From Streptomyces sp. RKAG290 (GTDB taxonomy: Bacteria; Actinomycetota; Actinomycetes; Streptomycetales; Streptomycetaceae), in the NCBI RefSeq assembly GCF_023701695.1, contig NZ_JAJOZC010000001.1, positions 6,633,894-6,697,893 of the forward strand: 64,000 nt of DNA, in the 5' to 3' direction. Numbering within the stretch: position 1 is the first letter of the stretch; every line of letters begins with the position of its first letter. The translations under genes and the position numbers were made by a program. This document shows, one piece after another, positions 17,739 to 26,143 of this stretch. Below the pieces are notes generated by a model. It was given only the letters and a program-made list of their open reading frames with translations, ran no database searches and was not told where the DNA came from.

Positions 17739-18500
17739 ATGTCCACCACCGAGCAGCGCGTAGCCATCGTGACGGGAGCGGCACGGGGCATCGGTGCCGC
17801 CACCGCGGTACGCCTGGCGGCCGAGGGCCGCGCCGTCGCCGTACTCGACCTGGACGAGGCGGCCTGCAAGGACACCGTCGAGAAGATCACCGCCGCCGGG
17901 GGCAAGGCCCTCGCCGTCGGCTGTGACGTCTCGGACAGCGCTCAGGTGGAAGCCGCCGTCGCGCGGGTCGCCACCGAGCTCGGCGCCCCGACGATCCTGG
18001 TCAACAACGCGGGCGTGCTCCGCGACAACCTGCTCTTCAAGATGAGCGAGTCCGACTGGGACATCGTGATGAACGTGCACCTCAAGGGCGCGTTCCTGAT
18101 GGCCAAGGCCGTTCAGAAGCACATGGTGCACGCGAAGTTCGGCCGTATCGTCTCGCTGTCCTCCTCCTCCGCCCTGGGCAACCGCGGCCAGGCGAACTAC
18201 GCCGCGGTCAAGGCCGGTCTGCAGGGCTTCACGAAGACCCTCGCCAAGGAGCTCGGCAAGTTCGGCATCACCGCCAACGCCGTCGCGCCCGGCTTCATCG
18301 TCACCGAGATGACCGCGCAGACCGCCGCCCGGGTCGGCATGGGCTTCGAGGAGTTCCAGGCCGCGGCCGCCACCCAGATCCCGGTGCAGCGCGTCGGCTT
18401 CCCCGAGGACATCGCGAACGCCATCGCCTTCTTCTCGGGCGACGACGCCGGATTCGTCTCCGGCCAGGTCATGTACGTCGCCGGCGGACCGCTCAACTGA
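17739..18500 (+). CDS. SDR oxidoreductase, 3-oxoacyl-ACP reductase-like
   Basis: 253-residue short-chain dehydrogenase, probably NADPH-dependent 3-oxoacyl (ACP or CoA) reductase. TGAARGIG at 12-19 binds the cofactor; NNAG near 89-92; catalytic Ser in SLSSSSALG; YAAVKAG gives the YxxxK pair; PG at VAPGFIVTEM. It has a fabG-like overall pattern but sits away from a fatty-acid synthase operon. ATG with GAGGAG 10 bases upstream. Followed after 19 bases by a second SDR. The operator upstream suggests lipid or acyl-CoA responsive control. Confidence 0.85.
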   Translation: MSTTEQRVAIVTGAARGIGAATAVRLAAEGRAVAVLDLDEAACKDTVEKITAAGGKALAVGCDVSDSAQVEAAVARVATELGAPTILVNNAGVLRDNLLFKMSESDWDIVMNVHLKGAFLMAKAVQKHMVHAKFGRIVSLSSSSALGNRGQANYAAVKAGLQGFTKTLAKELGKFGITANAVAPGFIVTEMTAQTAARVGMGFEEFQAAAATQIPVQRVGFPEDIANAIAFFSGDDAGFVSGQVMYVAGGPLN

Positions 18501-18519
18501 CGCGAAAGGCTACGACATC

Positions 18520-19275
18520 ATGACTGTGCAGGACAGTGGCAAGGTCGCGCTGATCACCGGCGCGAGCCGGGGCATCGGCTACGGCATCGCCGAGGCGCTC
18601 GTCGCCCGCGGCGACCGGGTGTGCATCACCGGACGCGGCGAGGACGCCCTCAAGGAGGCCGTCGAGGCGCTCGGCTCCGACCGGGTCATCGGCGTGGCGG
18701 GAAAGGCGCACGACGAGGCGCACCAGGCGGCGGCCGTCGAGCGCACCATGGAGGCGTTCGGCCGCGTCGACTTCCTGGTCAACAACGCCGGCACGAATCC
18801 GGTCTTCGGCCCGATCGCCGAGCTCGACCTCAACGTCGCCCGCAAGGTCTTCGAGACCAACGTGGTCTCGGCGCTCGGCTTCGCGCAGCAGACCTGGAAG
18901 GCCTGGCAGAAGGAGAACGGCGGGGCGATCGTCAACATCGCCTCCGTCGCGGGTGTCTCCGCCTCGCCCTTCATCGGCGCCTACGGCATGAGCAAGGCCG
19001 CCATGATCAACCTGACCCTGCAGCTGGCGCACGAGTTCGCGCCCGTCGTCCGGGTCAACGCGATCGCGCCCGCGGTCGTGAAGACCAGGTTCGCCCAGGC
19101 GCTCTACGAGGGCCGCGAGGCGGAGGCGGCCGCGGCGTACCCGCTCGGCCGCCTCGGTGTGCCGCAGGACATCGGCGGCGCCGCTGCCTTCCTCACGTCG
19201 AACCAGTCCGACTGGATCACCGGCCAGACCCTGGTCGTCGACGGTGGAATTTTCCTGAATGCGGGCGTGGGCTGA
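18520..19275 (+). CDS. SDR oxidoreductase
   Basis: 251-residue short-chain dehydrogenase of FabG-like type. TGASRGIGYG near 13-22, NNAGTN near 88-93, a catalytic serine in NIASVAGVSASPF, and YGMSKAA as the YxxxK motif. The C terminus (TGQTLVVDGGIFL) is typical. Second gene of a two-gene operon with the preceding SDR, 19 bases apart. Substrate not predictable; the two could form a heteromer or act in sequence. Confidence 0.85.
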   Translation: MTVQDSGKVALITGASRGIGYGIAEALVARGDRVCITGRGEDALKEAVEALGSDRVIGVAGKAHDEAHQAAAVERTMEAFGRVDFLVNNAGTNPVFGPIAELDLNVARKVFETNVVSALGFAQQTWKAWQKENGGAIVNIASVAGVSASPFIGAYGMSKAAMINLTLQLAHEFAPVVRVNAIAPAVVKTRFAQALYEGREAEAAAAYPLGRLGVPQDIGGAAAFLTSNQSDWITGQTLVVDGGIFLNAGVG

Positions 19276-19331
19276 GACAGCCTGGGACGGTTTCGCCCTG
19301 ATTGACTCAAGTGCCCCGTCGGGCCTGTGGA

Positions 19332-19359
19332 TTGACCCGGCGGGGCGCTGCGGTATGGT
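19332..19359 (+). promoter_or_regulatory. promoter of the peptide-binding lipoprotein gene
   Basis: TTGACC (19332-19337), a 16-base spacer, then TATGGT (19354-19359). This resembles a vegetative HrdB-type promoter. The predicted start point is near 19366, 25-30 bases before the GTG. Confidence 0.6.
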
Positions 19360-19392
19360 CTGCCGACCCATGGCTGATCGAGGAGCGTGCAC

Positions 19393-20973
19393 GTGTTCTA
19401 CCGGGCCAGTCTGCAGGCTGCTGCAGCCCTTGCTTCCCTCTCTTTGCTGGCCGGCTGCGGTCTGTTGTCCGACAGTGGCTCGGAAGTGGAACAGAAACTA
19501 GCCGTCGGGACGACCAGTGAGCCTTCCACGCTCGACCCGGCGGCGGCATGGGACGGCTCCTGGGAGCTGATGCGCAACGTGTTCCAGACGCTGGTGAGCT
19601 TTCCCACCGGCAGCACGAGCCCCGAGCCCGATGCCGCGGACCACTGCAAGTTCACCGACACCACCAGCACCGCCTACCGCTGCACGCTCCGCAAGGGTCT
19701 GAAGTTCTCCAACGGCGACGTCCTCGACGCCGAGGCCGTCAAGTACTCCATAGACCGGATCAGGACGATCGGGGTCAAAGGCGGACCCATCGGCATGCTC
19801 GGCTCGCTCGACCGGGTGGAGACCAAGGGTGACGATGTCGTCATCTTCCATCTGTCCAAGCCGGACGCCACCTTCCCCTTCGTGCTCGCCACGCCCGCCA
19901 TGTCGCTGGTGGCGCCCAGCGCCTACTCCAAGCACAAGATCCGCGACGACGGCGGGGTCACCGGCTCCGGTCCCTACCTGCTGGACGCGTACAAGCCCGG
20001 AGACCGTTCCGAGCTGTTGAAGAACCCCGACTACGAGGGCTTCGCCGACCGCAAGAACGACGCCGTGACCATTCGCTACTTCAAGGACTCCGGCACCATG
20101 GTGTCGGCGCTCAAGAAGAACGAGATCGACGCCACCTACCGAGGGCTGTCCGCCCAGGAGGTCGTCAGCCTCGAGGACAACCAGGACAAGAAGAGCGACC
20201 TCCAGATCGTCGAGACCGTCGGCGCCGACATCCGCTTCCTGGTCTTCAACCCGAAGGACAAGGCCGCGGGGAACCCGGCCGTGCGGCGCGCGATAGCCCA
20301 GCTCGTGGACCGTGACGCGCTGGTGGCCAAGGTCTACCAGGGCACCGCCGAGCCGCTCTACTCCATGGTGCCCAAGGGCATCGCGGGGCACACGACCAGC
20401 TTCTTCGACACCTTCGGCGATCCGAGCACGACGAAGGCCCGGAAGATCCTCACGGACGCCGGCATCACCAAGCCCGTTCCGATGACGTTCTGGTTCACCA
20501 CCGACCGGTACGGCTCCTCGACGGCCCCCGAGTTCGCCGAGCTCAAGCGTCAGCTGGAGGCTTCCGGGCTCTTCAGGATCACCCTGAAGAGCCAGCCCTG
20601 GAAGACGTTCCAGGAGGGCTTCAACAAGGGTGAGTACCCGGTCTTCGGCCGAGGCTGGTTCCCCGACTTCCCGGACCCCGACAACTTCATCGCCCCGTTC
20701 GTCGGCAAGGACAGCGTCACCGGCATGCCGTACGTGAAGGACGAGATCACCAAGCAGCTGCTGCCCCAGTCCCGCAAGGAGAGCAACCGCGGCGCGGTCA
20801 GCCGGCAGTTCGAGCGGGCCCAGAAGATCCTGGTCGACGACGTCCGGCTGCTCCCGTTGTGGCAGGGCAAGCTGTATGTCGCGGAGGGCGAGGACATCGG
20901 CGGCGGCGAGCGGGCCCTGGACCCGCAGACGGTCATGCAGATGTGGGAGCTGTACCGCAAGGCCAGCTGGTAG
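19393..20973 (+). CDS. peptide-type ABC transporter substrate-binding lipoprotein
   Basis: 526-residue solute-binding protein of the DppA/OppA class (SBP_bac_5). The N terminus is a lipoprotein signal ending LLAGCG, with lipidation Cys near residue 21, so it is anchored outside the membrane. TSEPSTLDPAAAWD and LRKGLKFSNGDVLDAEAVKYSIDR are the family signatures. GTG at 19393 is chosen because GAGGAG is 7 bases upstream; the in-frame GTG at 19387 is too close to it. No permease or ATPase gene is adjacent, so it must use components elsewhere or act as a chaperone or sensor. A small hairpin (20982-20995) follows. Confidence 0.9.
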   Translation: MFYRASLQAAAALASLSLLAGCGLLSDSGSEVEQKLAVGTTSEPSTLDPAAAWDGSWELMRNVFQTLVSFPTGSTSPEPDAADHCKFTDTTSTAYRCTLRKGLKFSNGDVLDAEAVKYSIDRIRTIGVKGGPIGMLGSLDRVETKGDDVVIFHLSKPDATFPFVLATPAMSLVAPSAYSKHKIRDDGGVTGSGPYLLDAYKPGDRSELLKNPDYEGFADRKNDAVTIRYFKDSGTMVSALKKNEIDATYRGLSAQEVVSLEDNQDKKSDLQIVETVGADIRFLVFNPKDKAAGNPAVRRAIAQLVDRDALVAKVYQGTAEPLYSMVPKGIAGHTTSFFDTFGDPSTTKARKILTDAGITKPVPMTFWFTTDRYGSSTAPEFAELKRQLEASGLFRITLKSQPWKTFQEGFNKGEYPVFGRGWFPDFPDPDNFIAPFVGKDSVTGMPYVKDEITKQLLPQSRKESNRGAVSRQFERAQKILVDDVRLLPLWQGKLYVAEGEDIGGGERALDPQTVMQMWELYRKASW

Positions 20974-21058
20974 CCCCCGAAGGGCTGCGGAGCCCGTTGT
21001 CAGTGGTCACCGGTAGGTTCTGAGGTCAAGAACTGATTGCTTACCGGAGGTTGTTGAC

Positions 21059-21741
21059 GTGACCGACACCGACCTGCTGCCCGAGTCCTGGCGCGGCGTC
21101 CTCGGCGAAGAGCTGCAGAAGCCGTATTTCGAGGAGCTCACCGAATTCGTCGAGAAGGAGCGGGCCGGGGGCCGGTCTATCCCCCTCGGGGGCAGGTCTT
21201 CGCAGCCCTGGAGGCGACCCCGTACGACCGGGTGAAGGTCCTGGTCCTGGGCCAGGACCCGTACCACGGCGAGGGCCAGGGGCACGGGCTGTGCTTCTCG
21301 GTGCGGCCCGGCGTGCGGACTCCGCCCTCCCTGCGGAACATCTACAAGGAGATGAAGGAGGAGCTCGGCCTGCCGGTCCCGGACAACGGGTATCTGATGC
21401 CGTGGGCCGAGCAGGGGGTGCTGCTCCTCAACGCCGTACTGACGGTGCGCGCCGGCGAGGCGAACTCGCACAAGGGCAAGGGCTGGGAGAAGGTCACCGA
21501 CGCGGTGATCCGCGCCGTCTCCGCCCGGCCCGAGCCGGCGGTCTTCGTGCTCTGGGGGAACTACGCACAGAAGAAGCTTCCGCTGATCGACGAGGAGCGC
21601 CATGTGGTGGTGAAGGGCGCGCACCCCTCGCCGCTCTCGGCGAAGAAGTTCTTCGGGTCCCGCCCGTTCACCCGGATCAACGAGGCGGTCGCGGCTCAGG
21701 GGCACCAGCCGATCGACTGGCGCATCCCCGACCTGGGCTGA
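21059..21741 (+). pseudogene. ung: uracil-DNA glycosylase, one-base frameshift
   Basis: Base-excision repair enzyme that removes uracil from DNA. The first 38 or so codons from GTG 21059 (GGAGG 8 bases upstream) encode a normal N terminus (LLPESWRGVLGEELQKPYF). The frame breaks at 21171-21174, where GGGGGCC appears to lack one C. The rest is intact in the other frame: the catalytic motif VLGQDPYHGEG, LLLNAVLTVR, and HPSPLSAKKFF. Adding one base restores 227 residues, the usual family length. The broken first frame ends TGA at 21233, overlapping a GTG at 21232 that could reinitiate a 169-residue remnant. Either a recent mutation or a sequencing deletion; the latter is favoured. Confidence 0.85.
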
Positions 21742-21790
21742 TGGCGCGCCGGAGCCTGAGTGCGATTGTCCGCCGCGACGGTTAGCGTCG

Positions 21791-21840
21791 AACCGGCCGG
21801 AACCATCCGGAACCGTCCGGAACCCATCGGATCCGGCCGG
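21791..21840. repeat. five tandem 10-bp units
   Basis: Five consecutive decamers of the form AACCnnCCGG, the last two degenerate (AACCCATCGG, ATCCGGCCGG). The period is exactly 10 bases, about one helical turn. Located between ung and the next gene, ending 31 bases before its GTG. Confidence 0.7.
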
Positions 21841-21871
21841 GCGCAGGTGGACGGGTACGAGGGAGACCGCA

Positions 21872-22357
21872 GTGACGGAGCAGCAGGCGGCGTCGCAGGA
21901 CGTCGTCATGACCAGAATCGGCCAGGCGATCATGCTGCTGCACGGCGGTGACCGGGAGGAGGCCCGGAATCGCTTCGGCGAGCTCTGGGCGCAGATCGGC
22001 GAGGACGGTGACGCCCTGCACCGGTGCACCCTCGCGCACTACATGGCGGACACCCAGGACGATCCCGTCGACGAGCTGGCCTGGGACCTGCGCGCGCTGA
22101 CCGCCGCCGAGGGGCTGAGCGACGAGCGGGTCTCGGAACACCGGGACGCCCTCGCGGTGCGCGCCTTCTATCCCTCGCTCCACCTCAACCTCGCGGCGGA
22201 CTACATGAAGCTCCGCCGTCCGTCCCGGGCCTGGATCCATCTGGACCGGGCCCGGGACGCCTCCGCGGTCCTCGCGGAGGACGGGGTGGACGACGGGTAC
22301 GGCGGCGGAGTCCGGGCCGCCATCGGACGGCTGGAGCGGCGGCTGCGGGAGCTGTGA
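21872..22357 (+). CDS. tetratricopeptide-like protein of unknown function
   Basis: 161 residues, mostly helical and acidic. Two stretches, HGGDREEARNRFGELWAQIG (about 25-44) and YMKLRRPSRAWIHLDRARDA (about 110-129), look like degenerate TPR helices, with LAHYMAD and LHLNLAADY between them. It is probably a cytoplasmic protein-protein adaptor. GTG at 21872 follows GGGAGA by 6 bases. The tandem decamers lie directly upstream. No enzyme motif seen. Confidence 0.65.
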   Translation: MTEQQAASQDVVMTRIGQAIMLLHGGDREEARNRFGELWAQIGEDGDALHRCTLAHYMADTQDDPVDELAWDLRALTAAEGLSDERVSEHRDALAVRAFYPSLHLNLAADYMKLRRPSRAWIHLDRARDASAVLAEDGVDDGYGGGVRAAIGRLERRLREL

Positions 22358-22517
22358 GCGCGGGCCGGGTGGCGAGGAAGCTGCCCACGGCGGCCCGTGG
22401 GGGCGCCCCGCCCCGTGCCCGCCCCACGCCCGCCGCCACCCTTCCGGCAGCCTGAGCGCTCTTCCTCCGCCCTTCCGTCCGCCTGCCGCCTGCCGTCGCC
22501 CCTCCGTCGGCCTTCGG

Positions 22518-22979
22518 TCAGCGACCGTAGGCGTCGTCGCAGATCCGCGACTGCGGACTGGCCGCCGGCCAGTGCCCGTACCCCCGCCCGAGCGCGCAGA
22601 GGTCCGTCCCGGTGAGCCGTACCGGCCGGGGAGGCACGCGTGCGGGTACGGGGGCGGCAGGGGCGGCCTCCCGTGGCCGGGGGCGAGGTGCGCCGGGGCG
22701 GTTCTGCTGTTGCTGTGGCAGGCGGGGTCCGGCACGCCCTGCGGCCGGAGGGACGGCGGCCGCACGACCGCCCGCCGAGGGGGACGGCTTCGGGTCCGGC
22801 AGGGCTTCCAGGGTGTCGCGGACCGGGGGCCGGACGACCTGCGGAGCCAGGTCCTGGGCGGGCCTGCTGGGCCCCGGAGCCGGCGGAGCGCTCGGCTGCG
22901 GCTGGACGGACACACACCCGGACAGGGCCGTGACCGCCACGCCGACCAGGAGCTTCACGGTGGTTCTGGTTCGATGCAC
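22518..22979 (-). CDS. proline-rich lipoprotein
   Basis: 153 residues. A lipoprotein signal (VKLLVGVAVTALSGCVSV; lipidated Cys about residue 21) is followed by a long Pro/Ala/Arg-rich, probably unfolded region. A short conserved-looking C-terminal end contains two cysteines (GTDLCALGRGYGHWPAASPQ, then SRICDDAYGR). Typical of small streptomycete surface lipoproteins of unknown function. GTG at 22979 is chosen to place a basic start before the hydrophobic core. The 160 bases between it and the preceding gene hold nothing recognisable. Confidence 0.7.
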   Translation of the reverse strand: MHRTRTTVKLLVGVAVTALSGCVSVQPQPSAPPAPGPSRPAQDLAPQVVRPPVRDTLEALPDPKPSPSAGGRAAAVPPAAGRAGPRLPQQQQNRPGAPRPRPREAAPAAPVPARVPPRPVRLTGTDLCALGRGYGHWPAASPQSRICDDAYGR

Positions 22980-23105
22980 CTGATCAACTCTGCTGTGCGG
23001 ACGAGCCGTCGAGTGAGCCGGGAGGCCCGGATTGGCCCGCACGAGTGACCCGGTCAGCACAGCGCCCCGCGTGTCGTCACCGCGGCGGCCGGGCGCGCCC
23101 GCGCC

Positions 23106-23783
23106 TCAGCGTCCGAGCATCCCGCGCAACAGCTCACCGAAACCGGCACGCAGCTGGGCCTCGCTCGGCACGGAACCGCTGTAGGAGCCTGCCGCGCACG
23201 AGAACATCAGCCCCTCGCACCAGGCCACCAGGGACAGGGCGTGCCGCTCGGGCTCGGGCGACCCGGCCGCCTTCATCAGGGCCACCAGGGGCTCGCGGAA
23301 CTGCCGGCCCGTCGCGTCGAAGAAGGTCCGCAGTTCGGGGCGGCGTGTGGCCTCCAGGGCGAGTTCGTAACGGCAGACGAGCAGGTCCCGGTGGCGGGTC
23401 AGGTAGCGGTGCAGGGCCAGGGCGAGACCGGCGACCAGGGCGTCCTGACAGGGAAGCGCGGCCGGGCCGGACGGGGGGCCGGGAGCCGCCGCGCCGGGTA
23501 CCGGCTCCCGGGCGGGGGTGGTGGCCCCGTCTGGGGCCCGGTCCGGTGCCGGGAGCTCGCCCGGCGCCAGGACCCGTGCCTCGCGCTCGGCCAGGCGCCG
23601 CACGGCCGCCTCCAGCAGGGACTGCCGGGTGCGGGCGTAGTTGGAGGTCGACCCCTGGGGGAGACCGGCTCGTTCGTCCACCGCTCGGTGGGTCAGCCCC
23701 CGCATGCCACGCTCGGCCAGGAGGGCGAGTGCGGCGTCGGCGATCAGATCGGCCCGGGAGGAACCGGTGGTGCGTGTGGCCAT
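23106..23783 (-). CDS. TetR/AcrR-family repressor
   Basis: 225-residue regulator. The N-terminal helix-turn-helix is seen in ADLIADAALALLAERGMRGLTHRAVDERAGLPQ-type sequence (residues about 11-43), with YARTRQSLLEAAV as helix 4. The ligand domain contains a Pro/Ala-rich loop of about 35 residues (roughly 80-115), unusual in this family. It is divergent from the FAD monooxygenase gene, and two matching palindromes sit between them. It most likely represses both the monooxygenase operon and itself. Confidence 0.9.
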   Translation of the reverse strand: MATRTTGSSRADLIADAALALLAERGMRGLTHRAVDERAGLPQGSTSNYARTRQSLLEAAVRRLAEREARVLAPGELPAPDRAPDGATTPAREPVPGAAAPGPPSGPAALPCQDALVAGLALALHRYLTRHRDLLVCRYELALEATRRPELRTFFDATGRQFREPLVALMKAAGSPEPERHALSLVAWCEGLMFSCAAGSYSGSVPSEAQLRAGFGELLRGMLGR

Positions 23784-23803
23784 GGGATCAACCTACCGCC
23801 GTA

Positions 23804-23845
23804 ACTACAGCTGTAGTACGTTGGTCTCGTCACTACAGATGTAGT
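23804..23845. promoter_or_regulatory. paired TetR operators between regulator and monooxygenase
   Basis: ACTACAGCTGTAGT (23804-23817, perfect palindrome) and ACTACAGATGTAGT (23832-23845, mismatch only at the centre). The centres are 28 bases apart, close to 2.7 helical turns. They occupy the 84-base divergent promoter region and are the probable binding sites of the adjacent TetR protein. Confidence 0.8.
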
Positions 23846-23867
23846 TACCGAGAGTCGAGGAGGAGTC

Positions 23868-25115
23868 ATGGACGCACCCCGCGCGGTCGTCATCGGCAGC
23901 GGTATCGGTGGTCTCACGGCGGCGGTGGCCCTGCACCGGTCGGGCTGGCAGGTCACCGTGCTGGAGCGGGCCGACTCCCTGGAGCCCGTCGGCGCAGGTA
24001 TCGGTCTGGCCCCCAACGCCCAGCGTGCCCTGGACGTCATCGGGCTCGGCGACGAGATCCGGTCCCTGGCCGCCTGGCAGGGTGAGGGCGGCATGCGTTC
24101 CCCGGACGGCCGCTGGCTGTCCCGGACCGACAGTGCCGCCGCGGCCGAGCGGTTCGGCGGCCCACTCGTCCTGGTGCACCGGGCCACCCTGATCGACCGC
24201 GTGGCCGCCGGGCTCCCCGCGACCGCCATCCGCACGGGCTGCCCGGCACACCTCGTGGACCCGGGGGTCGTGGGCGGCCGGCCCGCCGTGGTCGGCACCC
24301 CGCAGGGGCCGGTCGAGGCCGACCTCGTGATCGGCGCCGACGGCATCCACTCGGCCGTGCGGAGCGCGCTCTTCCCGGACCACCCCGGGCCGTCGTACGC
24401 CGGTTTCACCGCCTGGCGCGTAGTCGTCCCCGCCCCCGCCGAGCCCTTCGCCCCGCACGAGACCTGGGGCCGCGGCGCCCTCTGGGGCACCCAGCCGCTC
24501 AAGGACGGCCGGATCTACGCGTACGCGGCAGCCGTCGCCCCCGCGGGAGCGCGGGCCGCCGACGACGAGCGGGCCGAGCTGCTGCGCCGGTTCGGCGACT
24601 GGCACGCCCCGATCCCCGGGATCATCTCCGCCGCCGAACCCACGGGTGTCCTCCGCAATGACGTCTACCAGATGACCGACCCGCTGCCCGCCTTCCATCT
24701 GGGCCGCACGGTGCTCGTCGGGGACTCCGCCCACGCCATGGCGCCCACCCTGGGCCAGGGCGGCAACCAGGCCATCGAGGACGGGATCGTGCTCGCCCAC
24801 CACGTCGCACCGGGCGCGGACCTGGGCGCCGGCCTGGCCGGGTACACCGCCGACCGGCTGCCCCGCACCGCCGCCGTCGTCCGCAAGGCCGAACAGGTCT
24901 CCCGGCTGATGCGGCTGACCGGGCCCGCCTCCGTCGCGGTGCGCGACTTCGTGATGTCCACGGTCTCCCGGTTCGGACCCGGTCTGGTCCTGCGCACCTT
25001 CGACGGCATCGCCGACTGGCGGCCACCGCAGCACACGTATGCTGCCGGGACGAAGGACGCGCCGGCGAAACCGCGGTGGAGCGCCACGGACGAGGGCCGC
25101 GACGTACGGCGCTGA
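23868..25115 (+). CDS. FAD-dependent monooxygenase
   Basis: 415-residue class A flavoprotein hydroxylase of the PHBH/salicylate-hydroxylase-like group. FAD fingerprint VIGSGIGGLTAAVALHRSGW (7-26), a DG motif in VIGADGIHSAVRS, and the second FAD motif GDSAHAMAPTLGQGGNQAIEDG near 285-306. Uses NAD(P)H and O2 to oxidise an aromatic or similar substrate. ATG with GAGGAG 7 bases upstream. It is divergent from a TetR repressor with paired operators and followed 19 bases later by a Gfo/Idh/MocA gene, so the three form a probable inducible unit. Confidence 0.9.
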   Translation: MDAPRAVVIGSGIGGLTAAVALHRSGWQVTVLERADSLEPVGAGIGLAPNAQRALDVIGLGDEIRSLAAWQGEGGMRSPDGRWLSRTDSAAAAERFGGPLVLVHRATLIDRVAAGLPATAIRTGCPAHLVDPGVVGGRPAVVGTPQGPVEADLVIGADGIHSAVRSALFPDHPGPSYAGFTAWRVVVPAPAEPFAPHETWGRGALWGTQPLKDGRIYAYAAAVAPAGARAADDERAELLRRFGDWHAPIPGIISAAEPTGVLRNDVYQMTDPLPAFHLGRTVLVGDSAHAMAPTLGQGGNQAIEDGIVLAHHVAPGADLGAGLAGYTADRLPRTAAVVRKAEQVSRLMRLTGPASVAVRDFVMSTVSRFGPGLVLRTFDGIADWRPPQHTYAAGTKDAPAKPRWSATDEGRDVRR

Positions 25116-25134
25116 ACGGCGAGAGGGAGACCCT

Positions 25135-26034
25135 GTGAAGGTCGGCTGTATCGGGCTCGGCGACATCGCGCAGAAGGCGTACCTGCCGGTACTCACCACC
25201 CTGCCGGGGGTCGAACTGCATCTGCAGACCCGCACCCCCGCCACTCTGGCCGCCGTCGGGGCGACCCACCGGATCGCGCCCGCGCAGTGCCACACCGACC
25301 TCGACTCCCTCCTCGCCCAAGGGCTGGACGCGGCGTTCGTGCACGCCCCGACCGCCGTGCATCCGGAGATCACCGGCCGGCTGATCGAGGCGGGCGTACC
25401 CACGTACGTCGACAAGCCGCTCGCGTACGCACTCGCGGATTCCGAGCGGCTGGTGGAGCTCGCCGAGGCGCGCGGCGTCAGTCTCGCCGTCGGCTTCAAC
25501 CGCCGGGTGGCGCCCGGTTACGCGCAGTGCCTCGAGCACCCGCGTGACCTGATCCTCATGCAGAAGAACCGGGTCGGGCTGCCGGAGGAGCCGAGGACCA
25601 TGGTCCTCGACGACTTCATCCATGTCGTCGACACGCTGCGCTTCCTGGTGCCGGGCCCGGTGGAGCAGACGGTCGTACGGGCCAGGGTCCGCGACGGCCT
25701 GATGCACCACGTCGTGCTCCAGCTGTCCGGGGACGGCTTCACCGCCATCGGTGCGATGAACCGGCTGAGCGGGTCGACCGAGGAGCGGCTGGAGGTCTCG
25801 GGCCAGGACTCCAAGCGCGAAGTCGTCAACCTCGCCGAAGTGATCGACCACAAGGGCCAGCCGAGCACGCGCCGGCGCGGCGACTGGGTGCCGGTGGCCC
25901 GGCAGCGCGGCATCGAGCAGAGCGTGCTGTCGTTCCTGGACGCCGTGCGGGCCGGCAAGCTGCTGAGCGCCCGCGACGCCCTGGAGACGCACGACCTCTG
26001 CGAGCGCGTCCTGCGCGACCTCGACTGCGCCTGA
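25135..26034 (+). CDS. Gfo/Idh/MocA-family oxidoreductase
   Basis: 299-residue NAD(P)-dependent dehydrogenase. Rossmann start VGCIGLGDIAQKAYLPVL, then HAPTAVHPEI and the signature EAGVPTYVDKPLAYAL with the conserved Lys of the DKP motif. The C-terminal substrate domain has DDFIHVVDTLRFL with the usual His. GTG at 25135 with GAGAGGGAGA just upstream; 19 bases after the monooxygenase gene, so likely cotranscribed. Substrate unknown; the family acts on sugars, inositols and related hydroxyls. Confidence 0.88.
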   Translation: MKVGCIGLGDIAQKAYLPVLTTLPGVELHLQTRTPATLAAVGATHRIAPAQCHTDLDSLLAQGLDAAFVHAPTAVHPEITGRLIEAGVPTYVDKPLAYALADSERLVELAEARGVSLAVGFNRRVAPGYAQCLEHPRDLILMQKNRVGLPEEPRTMVLDDFIHVVDTLRFLVPGPVEQTVVRARVRDGLMHHVVLQLSGDGFTAIGAMNRLSGSTEERLEVSGQDSKREVVNLAEVIDHKGQPSTRRRGDWVPVARQRGIEQSVLSFLDAVRAGKLLSARDALETHDLCERVLRDLDCA

Positions 26035-26054
26035 GCGCTCCCCCTCCACGGCCG

Positions 26055-26098
26055 GGGCCCGGTCCGTCCGGTCCTCCGGATGCGTGCGGACCGGGCCC
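26055..26098 (+). terminator. terminator after the oxidoreductase gene
   Basis: Perfect 12-bp GC stem (26055-26066 with 26087-26098), 20-base loop, 20 bases past the stop. Confidence 0.65.
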
Positions 26099-26143
26099 GA
26101 TGCAGGCTGAGGGGATGGACCGCCGGCCCGCGGAGGTGACCTT

